Assembly: GCA_025667525.1 (NCBI GenBank)
Contig: CM046882.1
Coordinates: 526,716,618 to 526,780,617 of the forward strand
Direction of reading: 5' to 3'
From: Glebionis coronaria
Taxonomy: Eukaryota > Streptophyta > Magnoliopsida > Asterales > Asteraceae
Length of the DNA stretch: 64,000 nt
Shown: positions 11,376-25,746 of the stretch, in pieces
How the letters are laid out: every line of letters begins with the position of its first letter
Position numbering within the stretch: position 1 is the first letter of the stretch
Translations under genes and position numbers: made by a program
Notes under the pieces: model-generated
What the model was told of the DNA's origin: nothing
What the model saw: only the letters and a program-made list of their open reading frames with translations
Database searches by the model: none

Positions 11376-14300
11376 TGTAACACCCCCAAATATTCATAAT
11401 TTAGTTCAGCGGAAGAGTCGTTAGTGTTACGGGATAGCACATTACTCAAATCATATACAACGCTTAAAAATCGTGTCGTTTGATAATATATCATTTTCCA
11501 TTCATAAACATCAAATTACATAGGTCCTCAGGTGATAGTATGTCATAAAATTTACAAAACATTTGAATGGAAATTTTATTTGAATGCGGGCCATAAATTC
11601 TTGTTGTCTTCCCGAGAATTACCTTCAAGTACCTGAGATAAAACATGTTAAAAGGGTCAGCGAAAACGCCGAGTTAATTCATAGAGTTTAATAAAAACCA
11701 TTAGTATACCGATATATAATTATAACGAAAATCATTTTGTACAAATCTTTGTCGTAAGCTATAAAATAGGCCAAAGACATTTTATACAAATCTTTATCAT
11801 AAATCATAATATAGGCTTTTGCCTTCAAAACCATTATACGAACCATTGTCGAAAAACATCATACAATACATTTTATAACGTTGTATAGAGTTAAATAAAA
11901 ACCGTTATTTGAAAATGGTTATGTAAAATCAAAACACAAACATAATATCGGTAATAAGACCCCGTATTTCTAGTCAGGCAATATATTATAATTCAATGCG
12001 TATATCAGTATTTTGTTATTGGATTATTATAAGCCGCATGACATTGCTATCTTACTATAACAAACAACGGTTAGCTAACCCGTAATTCCTTTGCCCATCT
12101 AAAACAGCGTGTCGTCATAATAATCACGCTTATATAAATCTTCTCATACATAAATTCGCTTAACAATCAATGTGGCAGGACGGGGATCAACCGTCAAGGC
12201 GTGAACTGGGGTGATCTTCCCCAAATAGTACTATTATATGCATAAGCATCTACCAAATCCCGGTAGTTCACAATTCATGCTAATGGGACTTTTAGTGACA
12301 TAACCTAACTAATAATAATCCATCTAATTTCATTCATCGGGTCATATAGTCATTCGGGTCCATATCAATAAGCAAACAATCGAAACAACTGGTGTCCTAT
12401 TTTATTAATACTAGCATGTTATCTCCCTCGAGGGTTTATAAAACATTTCGTAAAACATTTAAAAGAGTGCCAGGCTATGAACTCACATTGGTGTGGGAAG
12501 GCGGGTTATCGGCAATTAGGACGTATGGTACGTGCTTCAAACACAGAAACCTAGACAAATAATACTCGGTCTTAGACTCTTGTCCTATGACTTAATAAAA
12601 ATAATGGTTATGTATATATGATGATATCATAAGTACAATGATGATCAAGTGGGATTTTATCTCTTCATACAACATTATAGTTGTTATGTGTTAGTAAATT
12701 TAGACTAGTTATACTAGTTTTAACTCAATTACATAATAAGGCCCAATAAGCCCATTAAAAGTTCAATACATTATATTAGCCCATTTATACTTTTTAATAC
12801 CAGGCCTATACTCATATGTTGGGCTCAAGTGGGTTAAGCCTATGAGTAAGTCCATTAGTGTTTATCAAAACTTGTTGGGTTCAATGGTCCAATAAGGCTA
12901 CTTTGGCCCGTTAAGGTCTATATGTTATAAAGCTTGGGTTTATCGGTTTTTACTTGTCACATGTACTTACATATCAGTATATGAGTTATAAAAATGTTAC
13001 ATTAGATGGGTCCGACCGTCTAAGTTTTATTTGGCGAAAACGTTAATCTTTCGATTTTAGCCGAAAAGACGTAAAACTTATATATAGTTTATAACTTTAG
13101 AAGACATTTGAGTTTGTACTTTTATAAAATGGCAAGTTTATTTATCATATTATATAGCTCATTTTATATTAATTATTATTAGTTAGTGGGTTTTATGTAT
13201 TTATTTTATAATAATATTACTTGAGTGCTCATTTTATATTATATAGTTTTATTTACAAACCTGATTATCAAAGTCACTTCCACCATTTTTGCCATATCTT
13301 GAGTTTTACAAGGAGATAGAAGCTCAAATTTAGGCAGCACAAACTACATGATATGTGCTACAAATAACTACAGTATAGCTACTGCTCAATCATCCTTTAA
13401 GTATACCTAATAATTCGTCCAAAACAGACTATATAGATTTGTACCTCAATAGTATTTTGATCATATCTTGCTTATTTTAAGGATTCCATTGAGTGGCCAA
13501 CTCTCCACATATGTAAAAATCATATATCTAACTTTATAATAATCCAAGCCTTTTTACCAAGTGTTCGTATGTTTACTTACTATTTTATACATCCTATAAA
13601 TTTAATCAAGATTTTAACATCTTTACATGTAGATTTTAGTCTTTTTAACCAAATCTATTAACACAATCCCCAAACGATATTTTGATCATCATTCATAATC
13701 ATAGACATATACATTTATAAAGAAAATACATGATTAGTTTTACAAAATAACAAGAGGATAGGAAGAAACAATCTCTATACCACCAAAGTGATGGGAACAA
13801 GACTTGGTTTTTGATAACCAATCTTATGAAACATCAAGGCCACCTTCAAGATCACCAAATATATGTAGACACTTTGAGAAAGTCAGCCCCAGCCTCCTTT
13901 GAAAACTTCTTTTTAGATGTTAGGATCACCTCAAATCAACAAGTCTTCAATGGGTTTCCATCTTATGAAAGTTATACACAAGATTCATGGTAGAAATTTT
14001 GATCAATGGTGGTGGTTGATGGTGGTAAATGGGACGGAAAGGGAGGGAGTATAGAGAGAGATTGTGAGTTGTTTTTGGTTATGCATGTAGTAAAATGGTA
14101 TATGTAGCTTTTTTGTTGGTTTTGTTTAGTTGCTAGTGGTTAAGTAAGCTTGAAGGACAAGTGTCCTTTAGGCTTGTATAAGCTTGACACCACACTTGTG
14201 TTGTTGCTTGTATTTGGCCGCCCATAGTGGGGGTGAGGAGTGTAAACTTGTCTCATCTCCACTAATTTACGGGTACTCCTCGATTCTAGTTTCCTCGATT

Positions 14301-14761
14301 TACGTGCCCTCGAGTCATTTTACGAAAAATGTTTTTATAAATTATGAATCTACGACACAAAAAGATTCTAATAAAATTTGTCTCATCACAAACGGGGTTC
14401 AAATGTGTAAATACGTAAACCTAGGGTTTCTGGTTTAATCGTAAAAGACGCTAAATTATGCACGTAAGTCCTAATCTCTTCTCGTAAATTTCTAAGTATA
14501 TGAACCAACACAATTTAAAATTTCAAAACAATATTCGGGAATAAATTTATTTCCTGAAATGTCGGACTATCACAAAAACGGTGTATGTAAACGTAAGCAT
14601 GTAACGTAGAGTTCTCCGGTTTAGACGTAGTCGATGCTATTTTAAGACGTAAACCTAAATTTCTTCCCAAAAATGAGTGAGTTCATAATATAATATTTAA
14701 ATAATGATTTTAAATAATACTTGGGAATAAAATATCGACCATAAAGTGACGGATTGTCACA
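11376..14761 (-). repeat. Gypsy 3' LTR (3386 bp)
   Basis: Direct repeat of 20345-23729, starting TGTAACACCCCCAAATATTC. A PPT-like TTTAGGGGGACTGC abuts its inner end (14762-14775, minus strand). No protein of its own was recognised; short open frames inside it are unremarkable. Confidence 0.92.
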
Positions 14762-14775
14762 GCAGTCCCCCTAAA
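14762..14775 (-). other. Gypsy polypurine tract
   Basis: Minus strand TTTAGGGGGACTGC immediately precedes the LTR start TGTGACAATCC, as expected for plus-strand priming. Confidence 0.7.
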
Positions 14776-15532
14776 GAGGATCTTTGTCCTCAAAGATCGA
14801 TTTATCTTACTACTCGCTTCTCATAGAGTTGGAGACACGTGGGTATTTCCTCCACATTCGGTCTTTTCTCTCAAGTGTAATTCATTACAATACGCGAGTT
14901 TCATCAAACATAACTACGAGAATATGATCAGGCTTAAGTTGACTTACTTTCTCTATCCATGATGTTCACGGGTTTTTGATGAATGCAACTTTTTGTCGAT
15001 CCAAACTTCATTAAGAAACAATTAGATTTTCACTTGATAGACATTTTATCAAGTTCGATATACGAAACATAATTCACCCAACCCTTGAAGTCCTAGGGTA
15101 GATCCAGCTTACATGCCTTTCAAACCAACTTTTTACATTATCTCAATGGTCCCATACAAAAGGGACTTAGATTCCCACGATCTTTCAGATCATACATTTA
15201 TCTTTCCATGATGAAAAATTCTCGGCATAGAATTGCTACCCATCCTGAATTTCAAGATCTACATTTCATATTCACATAACCTCCTACCCACTACTAGCAG
15301 TCAATAATCAGATCCTAATTTCCACAATCATTTCAGGTCTCACGGGTTGGGTATTTCTATCCCAACTCCTACCTACAGACGCTCTTTATGTAGATCCTCA
15401 CAAGACTCGATCTCAATCCTAATACGATAATTATCAATGATAATCTCTCCAAAGGAAAATGATTATCCCGTTCATTACCAAAGGTCAATTACTCAAACAT
15501 AAAACAAGACTTCTAGTGTTTGTATCGTTACT

Positions 15533-15910
15533 TTACCTCGTCCCTTCGATTGGGGTGGTAAATAGTACTCTCATCAAAATCCGTTCCCAATGACTTCTGA
15601 GCAAATCTCTAGAAATTCGATGCGAAGCGAGGATCTTGATAGAGATGATCGATACAGGCACACCATGTTTACACAACTCCTTTAAATACAATAGAGCCAA
15701 CTTCTCCATCAATAATATGTCATTAACGGGAATGATATAAGTAGATTTTGTCAGTCTGTCGACGATGACCCAGATCGAATCAAATTTAGAGGATGACCTT
15801 GGAAGATTTGTGATAAGAATCCATGGTGATTCTATTCTATTTCCAATCAGGGATAATAAGTTGTAGAAGCAATCCTTATAGATTTTGGCATCCAGCCTCG
15901 ACCTTCGCAA
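15533..15910 (-). pseudogene. Gypsy integrase core fragment
   Basis: Readable pieces include DSIWVIVDRLTKSTYIIPV, MEKLALLYLKELCKHGVPVSIIS and FTTPIEG, matching the integrase core around the first catalytic Asp of gypsy chromoviruses. The Asp after VSIIS and most of the rest are lost, and flanking sequence holds no intact frame. A non-functional relic. Confidence 0.75.
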
Positions 15911-16984
15911 AAGTTAGACATGTGCCAACGTATGTTGCTGTGTCGGCTTTCATATTTAGCCATCAGTACAACTTCTTCAGATAAGATACATTTTATCAGA
16001 AATGGCATGAATAGAATACTTAAACTTATAAGATTCCAACATGACTAAATCCGAAATCTTTCATATTTAGGCAACCACAAGCGACCTTTTAATAATTTAA
16101 CGCCATCGGATCTTATTTCTAATGGTTCACATTAGCCGCGAACCCCTTTTATTATGTATATTATCCTTCTTTACCGGCATCGGCTATTTTTTAAATTGTT
16201 CGAGCAAATTATTTTGCACAGTCATTATTAAGGAACACATCCTAATTGGTTCTCTATCCTTCCCACATAACGCGTCTGTAACTACATTCACCTTCCCCGA
16301 TGATCTAAATATCATGACCATAATCACTCAGAAATTCTTTCTTCATATTTTCTAAGTTTTTATTTCGTCTCAACTATCATCTTTATTAGTTTTGTTCAAT
16401 CCGACGTTTAAAGCGTCGATAATTATTACAAGTAATTAAATAATAAATATTTAATTTTTATGAAACGTAAACGTAAAAATTTTAAATTTCTCAATTCGTC
16501 CAATTATAGAAAAATGTTGAAAATAAATTTTAATTTAGTTAACACGATTTTTGTTGATTTATTGAAAATAATTAACAAGATCCGTAATTGTTCGAAAAAA
16601 AATCCTTGTTTAAACTTTGGACAAAATTTTCTTAGTTGAAGAGCAAAAATTGTCGTTCCAGATTCCAAGTCATGGTTTAAATGGTTTCCTCAATCTCTCT
16701 TAGGTTATCTTGAGGTATACACAAACATCTACTCCTAAAGGAGTTTAGTTAAATGATCTGGGAATAAGGGAATGATTCCTTAAAAATCCTTTGATAAATA
16801 TTTGTCAAAAAAATTTGCACTTTCTTTTTGGTATAACCCAAAGCCTTAATAGCTCTATTCTTTGAAGAGTCATCATAGATACCATTACCATTTATCACAC
16901 GGTCGAATAATGTAAAGGATCAAATCTTAAATCATATGTTAAATATTTAAGGTACAGGTTTTCATTGCTCGGCCAACTTCGGGC

Positions 16985-17545
16985 AGGCTACAAATGGTTA
17001 CTAACTCCTTCTTATTCTTAGATACAAACATATGGTCCTTAATGATCACAAGCATGAATTTATCAAATTACAGCCTACACACGTGATTCACCAAATTTAT
17101 GGATGCTACATGTGCATTGGTCAATCCAAACGACATAACATGAAACTCATAATGTTCATTACAAGTTCTGGATGTAGTGATTGGAATAGATAATCTTTTT
17201 CCCGGACGCGAAGTTGATGATAACCATGACGTGGATAAAATTTTTGAATATATACTACAACCTTGTAAATGATCGAACAATTCTTCCATCTTGGGAAATG
17301 GATATAAATTTTGATCGTCAATCTATTCAGTTCACGATAATCCGTAAATACAAGGAATGATAACACCATAGCTCTTCATGATGACGATCTCGGTAAAATA
17401 AAAGCTTTTTCCGTCAACTCTCTCAGTTGCACGATAATTCTTTTGATTCCGATGGTGCTGATGTATAGTGTACATGCCACAGGTGCAGCACCAGGAATAT
17501 AATCAATACCAAATTCAACTTGCCTTAATGGCGATAGTCTAGGTA
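16985..17545 (-). pseudogene. Gypsy reverse transcriptase fragment, decayed
   Basis: N-terminal RT signature near 17440-17540 (VEFGIDYIPGAAPVA), then FTDYRELNRLTIK near 17330, a Y-H-E-F-H-V-M-S-F-G-L-T-N-A block near 17110-17160 and NLVNHVCR near 17075. The place of the catalytic YIDD box reads as a damaged VIIKDH near 17000-17030. Multiple frameshifts. Protease and gag cannot be recognised upstream (17550-20300). Confidence 0.75.
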
Positions 17546-17549
17546 ATTC

Positions 17550-19900
17550 ACCAGAAAATACCTCCGAAAGTTTCGGATAACAGAAACATCTTTTAATAAA
17601 TCCACCTTAGGTTCTTTCTAGATTACAAGATCTATGACTAGTTCATAACCATTCATGGTAAAATTTCAAGCCTAAATGCAGGATATGGTCATCCATCGGG
17701 AATTATTTAGATCACCTTTTGATAATCAATATCTTATCTTTTAAGGGATTTTTACTCGGGTTCCCATCAATTTAGACAATGACACCATGTCATAATCAAC
17801 CAATCCACTCTAATGGCACTACCAACTTCCAGTTTTGTTACCGTTGGTAAGATGAGAACTTCTCAAAAGACTAATAATAACTCATAAACCTTCACAAAAT
17901 CAAGGATATCTGGAGACATGACTACCATTAAAAGAGTAAGGCCAATGCATAATTTACGCGAGAGAATTTCAAATCAGATAAAGACGAAAACATCAAAGAA
18001 TGTGAATATATCCTATGTTTTCATGATTTGAGTACGCATTCGAGGCACCTCGGATCGTTACCCATGTCATTCAAATGGAATCTAATCAAAAGAAATGATA
18101 GGAACGCCGATACACCCAGTCGGGTATCAACACTCGGTAATTAGATAATGTTCCAAAGAATCTCATCATGAGAGAATTGGACAAGAAGGGAGGTCAACTG
18201 TCAAATAAGACAATATCCATAGATGAGTAAATTCGATTCAGAAAAATAGATGGTAAGTGCACATATGTAGGTGTCCCTAACAATAAGTCCCTGTTTTTCA
18301 CTTCTTGCAGATCTCATAAAAATTCAATTTTTCACCATTTCAAGGAAAATGTAATGTTTATTAACAATTTCATGGTGACTACTAATCAACTATATACAAT
18401 TTTAGGATTAACGATGCAATACTCAGTTCGTCAATACTTTGTCATTATGTTTAAAATATATATTCATGTTTAATTATGAAATAACAATAAAAATGATTTT
18501 ACCGAAATGTTCATCATTATGAAAGCAATTCCATTTACAAGATGTTTAATAAAAGCTTAATTTCGACAGTAACTACTAGTAGTACCGAGTTAAATAACTC
18601 ATATAAAATGAGAATTTCATATTTTCCCCAGATGGTACTGCATTACTTAAAAAAACAATGAGTAATCTGCAAAAGGAGTGATGAAGATTTGTTCACCAAG
18701 AACTAACTACAATATGATAGGAATGAGCTTAGCCGATTAAACATGAGGTTCATGACCTCGATGGCACTCAGGAATACAAAGAGAATAATCCACAACGTAA
18801 CTCAAATCGAGATGAGTACTTATTCAATGGTTACATCACTAATGCGAACATTATGAACAAGCAAGAAAAGGTAGATAACATCGATACATGTAAGATTTAG
18901 CAATCAAAGGTAGTCTTTTCAATAATCGCAAATAAGTCAAAAATTGTACCGTAACACATTACGTGTTGCCATGTTATACAATTCCAAGGACTCATCCTAC
19001 CAACTGATGTCTCAGTTAAGTTAGGGTTTTTAAATGATACTATAATGAATACTAATCTACATGATTCATTAGGTGTTCCACATGTCCCGAGAGATCCATC
19101 GGTCCCAATTCATAAGAAGATTTCTTCAATTTATTTCTTGGACACTAGGCATCCTCGTCAATGGACAATGGTCTAGGAACAACCCTTAACACAAACCAAC
19201 AATCATTCAAAACCTTATAGTTTAACCACAGGACTTAACAACTTCCTCTTAACAATCACATATTCCATAAGAGTTAAATTTGACTTTATTCAAGTTTCAA
19301 CCAACTTATACTCAATGTGATATCCTACCTCATTCTCTAATACTTTCAACCTTATTCTTAGACCTTGAACATGAACAACACTTAATTTCCAATCCTATAG
19401 CTCGTACAACAATAGTTATCAAATGAGTCACTAGTATGAAATGAATCACACATTCAATTAGACTTCTCAGAAAGATATAGTGGCATGAGGCTTTTGGGTA
19501 ATGGTTCCAATGACAGCCTCAAGTGCAATATTTACCTTTTCGATTTCAAATTTAAGAATTGGGTGACACCGAATCAGTTGGCACCTTTCTAGGTGGTAAG
19601 GTTTTGTCAAACACGACTATATAAGGAAAGATCATCATGACATCAATATCAGATTTAATCTCACCAATTCTTCTTCAAGATCATAATCAACTAATATCAA
19701 CATTTCTACGAATATCGACCATTTTGTTGGGATCATAAACATCCACAACTTGGTTTAGATTAGAATAGCTAGAATTCCTATAGGAATAGCTTCGATTGAT
19801 TTGCTAGGGGGAGTTAGGGTTTCTTGTGACAATCTACGTCGTATAAATATCTCGTATAAGTATTAAAATAATCATCAAACAATCATGTAATCAAATTAAA
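17550..19900 (-). other. Decayed gypsy internal sequence, no readable domain
   Basis: By position this should be gag and protease of the nested gypsy. I see no conserved motif and only short frames, consistent with its general decay. Confidence 0.5.
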
Positions 19901-19901
19901 A

Positions 19902-20148
<247 letters not shown>

Positions 20149-20329
20149 TAAAATAACTCTTCTCAGTCTTGCCTTGTCGATAACTCAGGAATTCTTCGGC
20201 ACCGTTATAGTTAAAAGATTTTTAAACATTTATTCAAAATATTTATTTAAAAATATTTATGGTTAAAAGATTTTGAAATGTTTTATACAAAACCTCGGTT
20301 TTAAAAATCTTTCGTTCTCTATAACGAGA

Positions 20330-20341
20330 GCTCTGGTACCA
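20330..20341 (-). other. Gypsy primer-binding site (tRNA-Met type)
   Basis: Minus strand TGGTACCAGAGC, one mismatch from the common plant initiator-Met site TGGTATCAGAGC, 3 nt inside the 5' LTR end at 20345. It fixes the element's orientation as minus. Confidence 0.8.
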
Positions 20342-20344
20342 AAC

Positions 20345-23300
20345 TGTAACACCCCCAAATATTCATACTTTAGTTCAGCGGAAGAGTCGTTGGTGTTACG
20401 GGATAACATATTACTCAAATCATAGGCAACACTTAAAAATCACATCGTTTGATAATAAAGCATTTTTCATTCATAAACATCATATTACATAGGTCCTCAG
20501 GTCATAGTATGTCATACAATTTACAAAACATTTGAATGGAAATTTTATTTGAATGGGGGCCATAAATTCTTGTTCTCTTCTCGAGAATTCAAGTACGTGA
20601 GATAAAACATGTTAAAAAGGTCAGCGAAAACGTCGAGTGAATTAATAGAGTTTAATAAAAACCATTAGTATATCACCGGTATAAAATTATACTGAAAATC
20701 ATTTTGTACAAAACTTTGTCGTAGGCTATAAAATAGGCCAAAGATATTTTATACAAATCTTTTTCATAAATCATAATATAGGCTTTTGCCTTCAAAACCA
20801 TTATACGAACCATTATCGCAAAAACATCATACAATACGTTTTATAACGTTGTATAGAGTTAAATAAAAACCATTATATGAAAATGGTTATGTAAAGTCAA
20901 AACACAAACATAATATCAGTAATAAGACCCCGTATTGCTAGTTAGGCACTATATTTTAATTCAATGCGTATATCAGTATTTTGTTATTGGATTATTATAA
21001 GCCGCATGACAATGCTACCTTACTATAACAAACAACGGGTAGCTAACCCGTAATTCCTTTGCCCATCTAAAACAGCGTGTCGTCACAATAATCACGCTTA
21101 TATAAATCTTCTCATACATAAATTCGCTTACCAATCAATGTGGCACGACGGGATCAACCGTCAAGGCGCAAACTGGGGTGATCTTCCCCAAATAGTACTA
21201 TTATATGCATAAGCGTCTACCAAATCTTGGTAGTTCACAATTCATACTAATGGGAATTTTAGTGACATAACCTAACTAATAATAATCCATCTCATTTCAT
21301 TCATCGGGTCATATAATCATTCAGGTACATATCAATAAGCAAACAATCGGGACAAATGGTGTGCTATTTTATTAAAACTAACATGTTATCTCCCTCGCGG
21401 GTTTAAAAAATATTTCATAAAACATTTAAAAGAGTGCGAGGCTATGAACTCACATTGGTGTGGGAAGGCGGGTTATCGGCAACTAGGACGTATGGTACGT
21501 GCTTCAATCACGGAAACCTAGACAAATAATACCCGGTCTTAGACTCTTGTCCAATGACTTTATAAAATAATGGTTATGTATATATGATGATATCATAAGT
21601 ATGATAATGATCAAGTGGGATTTTATCTCTTCATACAACATTATAATTGTTATGTGTTAGTAAATTTAGACTAGTTATACTAGTTTCAACCCAATTACAT
21701 AATATGGCCCAATAAGCCCATTAAAAGTTTAATTCATTATATTAGCCCATTTATACTTTTTAATACCAGGCCTATACTCATATATTGGGCCCAAGTGGGT
21801 TAATCCCATGAGTAAGTCCAGTAGTGTTTAGCCAAACTAGTTGGGTTCAATGGCCCAATAAGGCTACTTTGGCTCGTTAAGGTCTATAAGTTATAAAGCT
21901 CGGGTTTATCGGTTTTTACTTGTCACATGTACTTAGATATCATTATATGAGTTATAAAAATGTTATATTAGACGTGTCCGACCGTCTAAGTTTTATTTGG
22001 CGAAAACGTTAATCTTTCGGTTTTAGCCGAAAAGACGTAAAACTTATATATAGTTTTATAACTTTAGAAAACATTTGAGTTTGTAATTTTATAAAATGCC
22101 AAGTTTATTTATCATATTATATAACTCATTTTATATTAATTATTATTAGTTAGTGGGTTTTATGTATTTATTTTATAATAATATTACTTGAGTGCTTATT
22201 TTATATTATATCGTTTTATTTACAAATCTGATTATCAAAGTCACTTCCACTATTTTTGCCATATCTTGAGTTATACAAGGAGATAGAAGCTCAAATTTGG
22301 GCAGCACAAACTAAATGATATGTGCTACAAATAACTCACTAATAGCTACTTCTCAATCATCCTTTAAGTATTCTTAATAATTCGTCCAAAACTTGTACCT
22401 CAATAGTATTTTGATCATATCTTGCTCATTTTAAGGATTCCATTGAGTGACCAACTCTCCACATATGTAAAAATCATATATATAACTTTATAGTTAATAA
22501 TACAAGCCTTTTTACCAAGTGTTCATATGGTTACTTACTGTTTTATACATCCTATAAGTTTAATCAATATTTTAACATCTTTACATGTAGATTTTAGTCT
22601 TTTTAACCAAATCCATTAACACAAAATTCCCACATAATATTTTGATCATCATTCATCATCATATACATGTACATTTATAAATAAAATACATGATTACTTT
22701 TACAAAATAACAAAAGGATAGGAAGAAACAATCTCTATACCACCAAAGTGATGAAATGGTTGGGAACACGACTTGGTTTTTGATAACCAATCTTATGAAA
22801 CATCAAGTCCTCCTTCAAGATCACCAAATATATGTAGACACCTTTAGAAAATCAGCCCTAGACTCCTTTGAAAACTTATTTTTATATGTTAGAATCACCT
22901 CAAATCAACAAGTCTTCAATTGGTTTCCATCTTGTGCAAGTTATACACAAGATTCGGGGTAGAAATTTTGATCAATGGTGGTGGTTGGTGGTGGTAAATG
23001 GGATGGCAAGGGAGGGAGTAGAGAGAGATTGTGAGTTGTTTTTGGTTATGCATGTAGTAAAATGGTTTGTGTAGCTTGTTTGTTGGTTTTGTTTAGTTGC
23101 TAGTGGTTTAGTAAGCTTGAAGGACAAGTGTCCTTTAGGCTTGTATAAGCTTGACACCACACTTGTGTTGTGGCTTGTATTTGGCCGCCCATAGTGGGGG
23201 TGAGGCAAGTGTAAACTTGTCTCATCTACACTAATTTACGGGTACTCCTCGATTCTAGTTTCCTCGATTTACGTGCCCTCTGGTCGTTTTACGAAAAACG

Positions 23301-23729
23301 TTTTATAAATTATGAATCTACGGCACAAAACGATTCTAATAAAAGTTGTCTCGTCACAAACGGGGTTCAAAAGTGTAAATACGTAAACCTAGGGTTTCCG
23401 GTTTAATCGTTAAAGACGCTAAATTATGCACGTAATTCCTAATCTCTTCTCGTAAATTTGTGAGTTTATGAACCAACACAATTTAAAATTTCAAAATAAT
23501 ATTCGGGAATAAATTCATTTCCTAAAATGTCGGACTGTCACAAAAATGGTGTATGTAAACGTAAGCACGTAATGTAGAGTTCTCCGGTTTAGACGTAGTC
23601 GATGCTATTTTAAGACGTAAACCTAAATTTCTTCCCAAAAATGTGTGAGTTCATAATATAACATTAAAATAATGATTTTAAATAATACTTGAGAATAAAC
23701 TATCGACCATAAATTGACGGATTGTCACA
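20345..23729 (-). repeat. Gypsy 5' LTR (3385 bp)
   Basis: Second copy of the 3.4 kb LTR. Begins TGTAACACCC and ends GTCACA, directly followed by the target duplication GTATT and resumption of the Copia-1 gag frame. Confidence 0.92.
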
Positions 23730-23846
23730 GTATTCCATCTTGAGATACTGTTGATTCTTGAATTCCCATATTTCAAAGTTTTTAGGATCCAGGATTAGAA
23801 GTTTGAGTGCATTGTTGTTTGAGGATGAAAGAGAGTCAGTGGACAT
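23730..23846 (-). pseudogene. Copia-1 gag 5' portion (39 codons)
   Basis: ATG at 23844-23846, MSTDSLSSS, then LILDPKNFEIWEFKNQ typical of Copia gag N-termini. It is cut by the nested gypsy exactly at the GTATT duplication and continues in the same frame at 11370 and below. The untranslated gap between the primer site and this ATG is about 60 nt. Confidence 0.85.
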
Positions 23847-23904
23847 GATTGATAATGGGTGTGAGGATTGTGTTGTTCTTGGTTTAATAAAAGTTTCTCA
23901 ACAA

Positions 23905-23916
23905 GCTCTGATACCA
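23905..23916 (-). other. Copia-1 primer-binding site
   Basis: Minus strand TGGTATCAGAGC, an exact initiator-Met-type site, 2 nt inside the LTR end (GATCAACA). Confidence 0.88.
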
Positions 23917-23918
23917 CT

Positions 23919-24439
23919 TGTTGATCCCAAAATCCGATCTTAAACCTTAGCTTGTTTAAGGGTTATAGTAGAAAGAAAGAATTGAAACTACTACAAGAGA
24001 AACTTTGCAATACACAAATTAACTAAACAAGATGCGGAAAGTAATGTTTAGCACAAGAACAAGTATTGAATTAAACGTTTAAGCTTTAATATATTAATAA
24101 TATACGAATACCCAAAGGTGGTATTAGGGTTTTACAACCTTAAAGCATGAAATGAAATTAGAGGAAAAAGTATATTCAATAAAAAACCTGATGAGTCCTT
24201 TTATAGCACAAGGACCCATGTATAAAATCACTACTAACAAACTAGGAAGGTATTCTGGAGTAGTAACAGAAACGCGTCAACATCTCTTCCAAGTTTATCC
24301 ATGCCGCAGGGGAATTGACTTCTAGCAGTGGGAACTGATTCCACTGTCTTCATTAATCCAACAGGGGAAACTTACTCTAGCAGGGGGATCTTGACCAACC
24401 AGTAGGGGGGAACTTTGACACTTGCATTTATTCCCAACA
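23919..24439 (-). repeat. Copia-1 5' LTR (521 bp)
   Basis: Complete LTR, TGTTGATCCC to CCCAACA on the plus strand, with a TATA box at 24197-24205 (minus). It carries the same CAGGGGAA/CAGGGGGATCTTG module (24360-24393) as the left LTR. It abuts the coding remnant of Copia-3 with no spacer. Confidence 0.9.
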
Positions 24440-25662
24440 TGGTTGCTTAACAACTTCGTGAGCAGGAATAGAAAGGGATAGGGAAAGTTAGTACTGAAGC
24501 TTAGATTCTTTCATCTGATTCTGAGAGTGATGAGATTGATGGTGATGATGGAAGTTCACACAGCTCAAATGCTGATATGAATAATCTGGTAGACTTAGAA
24601 AAGTATGGTGAAGATGAGCTAGCAAGGGAAGAGATCAAACAGTTGAAGATGCAGGTTGATTTTGATATGCCTACTGTTCCTAGTATGTATTTCAAATGGA
24701 AAGAAGCCTGTACAGAATCTCCAAATATGAGTTTAATAGAGAAAATTTAGTGATTGGAAATTTTGTTGAGAGTCCAGAATGATTGCAAGATTATTTTAGA
24801 ACACAAAGCAAACAAGGTGCTTTCTGAGAATAAGATATCCAGAAGAGAGCTTTACTATATTCTTCTTAGGTGCCACCAAACAGGGTGGACTTACACAAAA
24901 TTAAGGAAGCTTTCTTTTGAACAGTTGGAGTATATTGCTTTTCCTATATAGGAGCGTATTTGTGAAGAGAATACATTTAGGATGCTTTCTGTGGAAAGGC
25001 AGGAAGAGATAGAGGAGGAAATGAAGATAAAGAAGGCATTGCTTGTGCCTAAGCCAGTGAAAAAGGGTGTCAAGTTCAGGTTTCCAGAACTTGATCAAGT
25101 GAATCTAAGTGAAGTTATTTTAAAGAAGAACATGGTGCTTTCTCCATTGGTGGCTTCTGATATAGATAAGGTTGTACCTCTTGACTTTAGAAATCCATTC
25201 ATCAAGTATGAAGAGGACTCTATTAGATTTTGTAAAATCACCAGGGTTGGTGATAAGGTACACACTTTTACTTCTTTGGTTTCATTATTTGCTAGCATGG
25301 ATAGAGAAGATGTGGAAACTCTTTGGAGTTTAATGAATGAGGCATATGAGGCTGAAGATCCTTCATCAATAAATGGAATAAAAATCAGGACAACATTAAT
25401 AAGAATGTTTGCTGATGATGTTGCTGATCGAGTATGGTTGGATCTGGATGATTTGAGTGGGTTGAAGTGGCATTTGTATTCAGCTGGTGGCGTGTTCCAT
25501 CTCAATACTACAAAGTTTACAGAGTACTAGTTGATAGATAAAAAATATCCACTGTTACAGGACTTATTGAAGAAGATGGTATGTACAAAGCTTGAAGTTG
25601 ATTACACTAGTGACATTAACATGGACTTCTTAAGGTTTATCTATTCTCATATTGAGGAGTAG
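24440..25662 (+). pseudogene. Copia-3 aORF C-terminal part
   Basis: One continuous reading frame from about 24502 to the TAG at 25660-25662, interrupted only by nonsense codons (near 24502, 24748, 24949 and 25528). Acidic stretch SSDSESDEIDGDDGSS, then a long charged region (MLSVERQEEIEEEMKIKKAL), and a C-terminus KKYPLLQDLLKKM ending DFLRFIYSHIEE. That C-terminus matches the Copia-1 aORF end (YYPLSQETLKKM, DFIRFIHSQIW). Decay by stops without frameshifts suggests a younger or less damaged copy than Copia-1. Function unknown. Confidence 0.65.
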
Positions 25663-25746
25663 GTTTTATTTGTAAGAATCCTCTTTGTATTTTGTTTTTA
25701 TTCAGAAACTTGATTATTAGAGTAAGTATCAAGTTTAGGGAAGGAT

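Noticed and set aside
22756..23208. Short frames in the gypsy LTR, similar at 13811-13993
   Set aside because: LTR copies of each other with no coding features.
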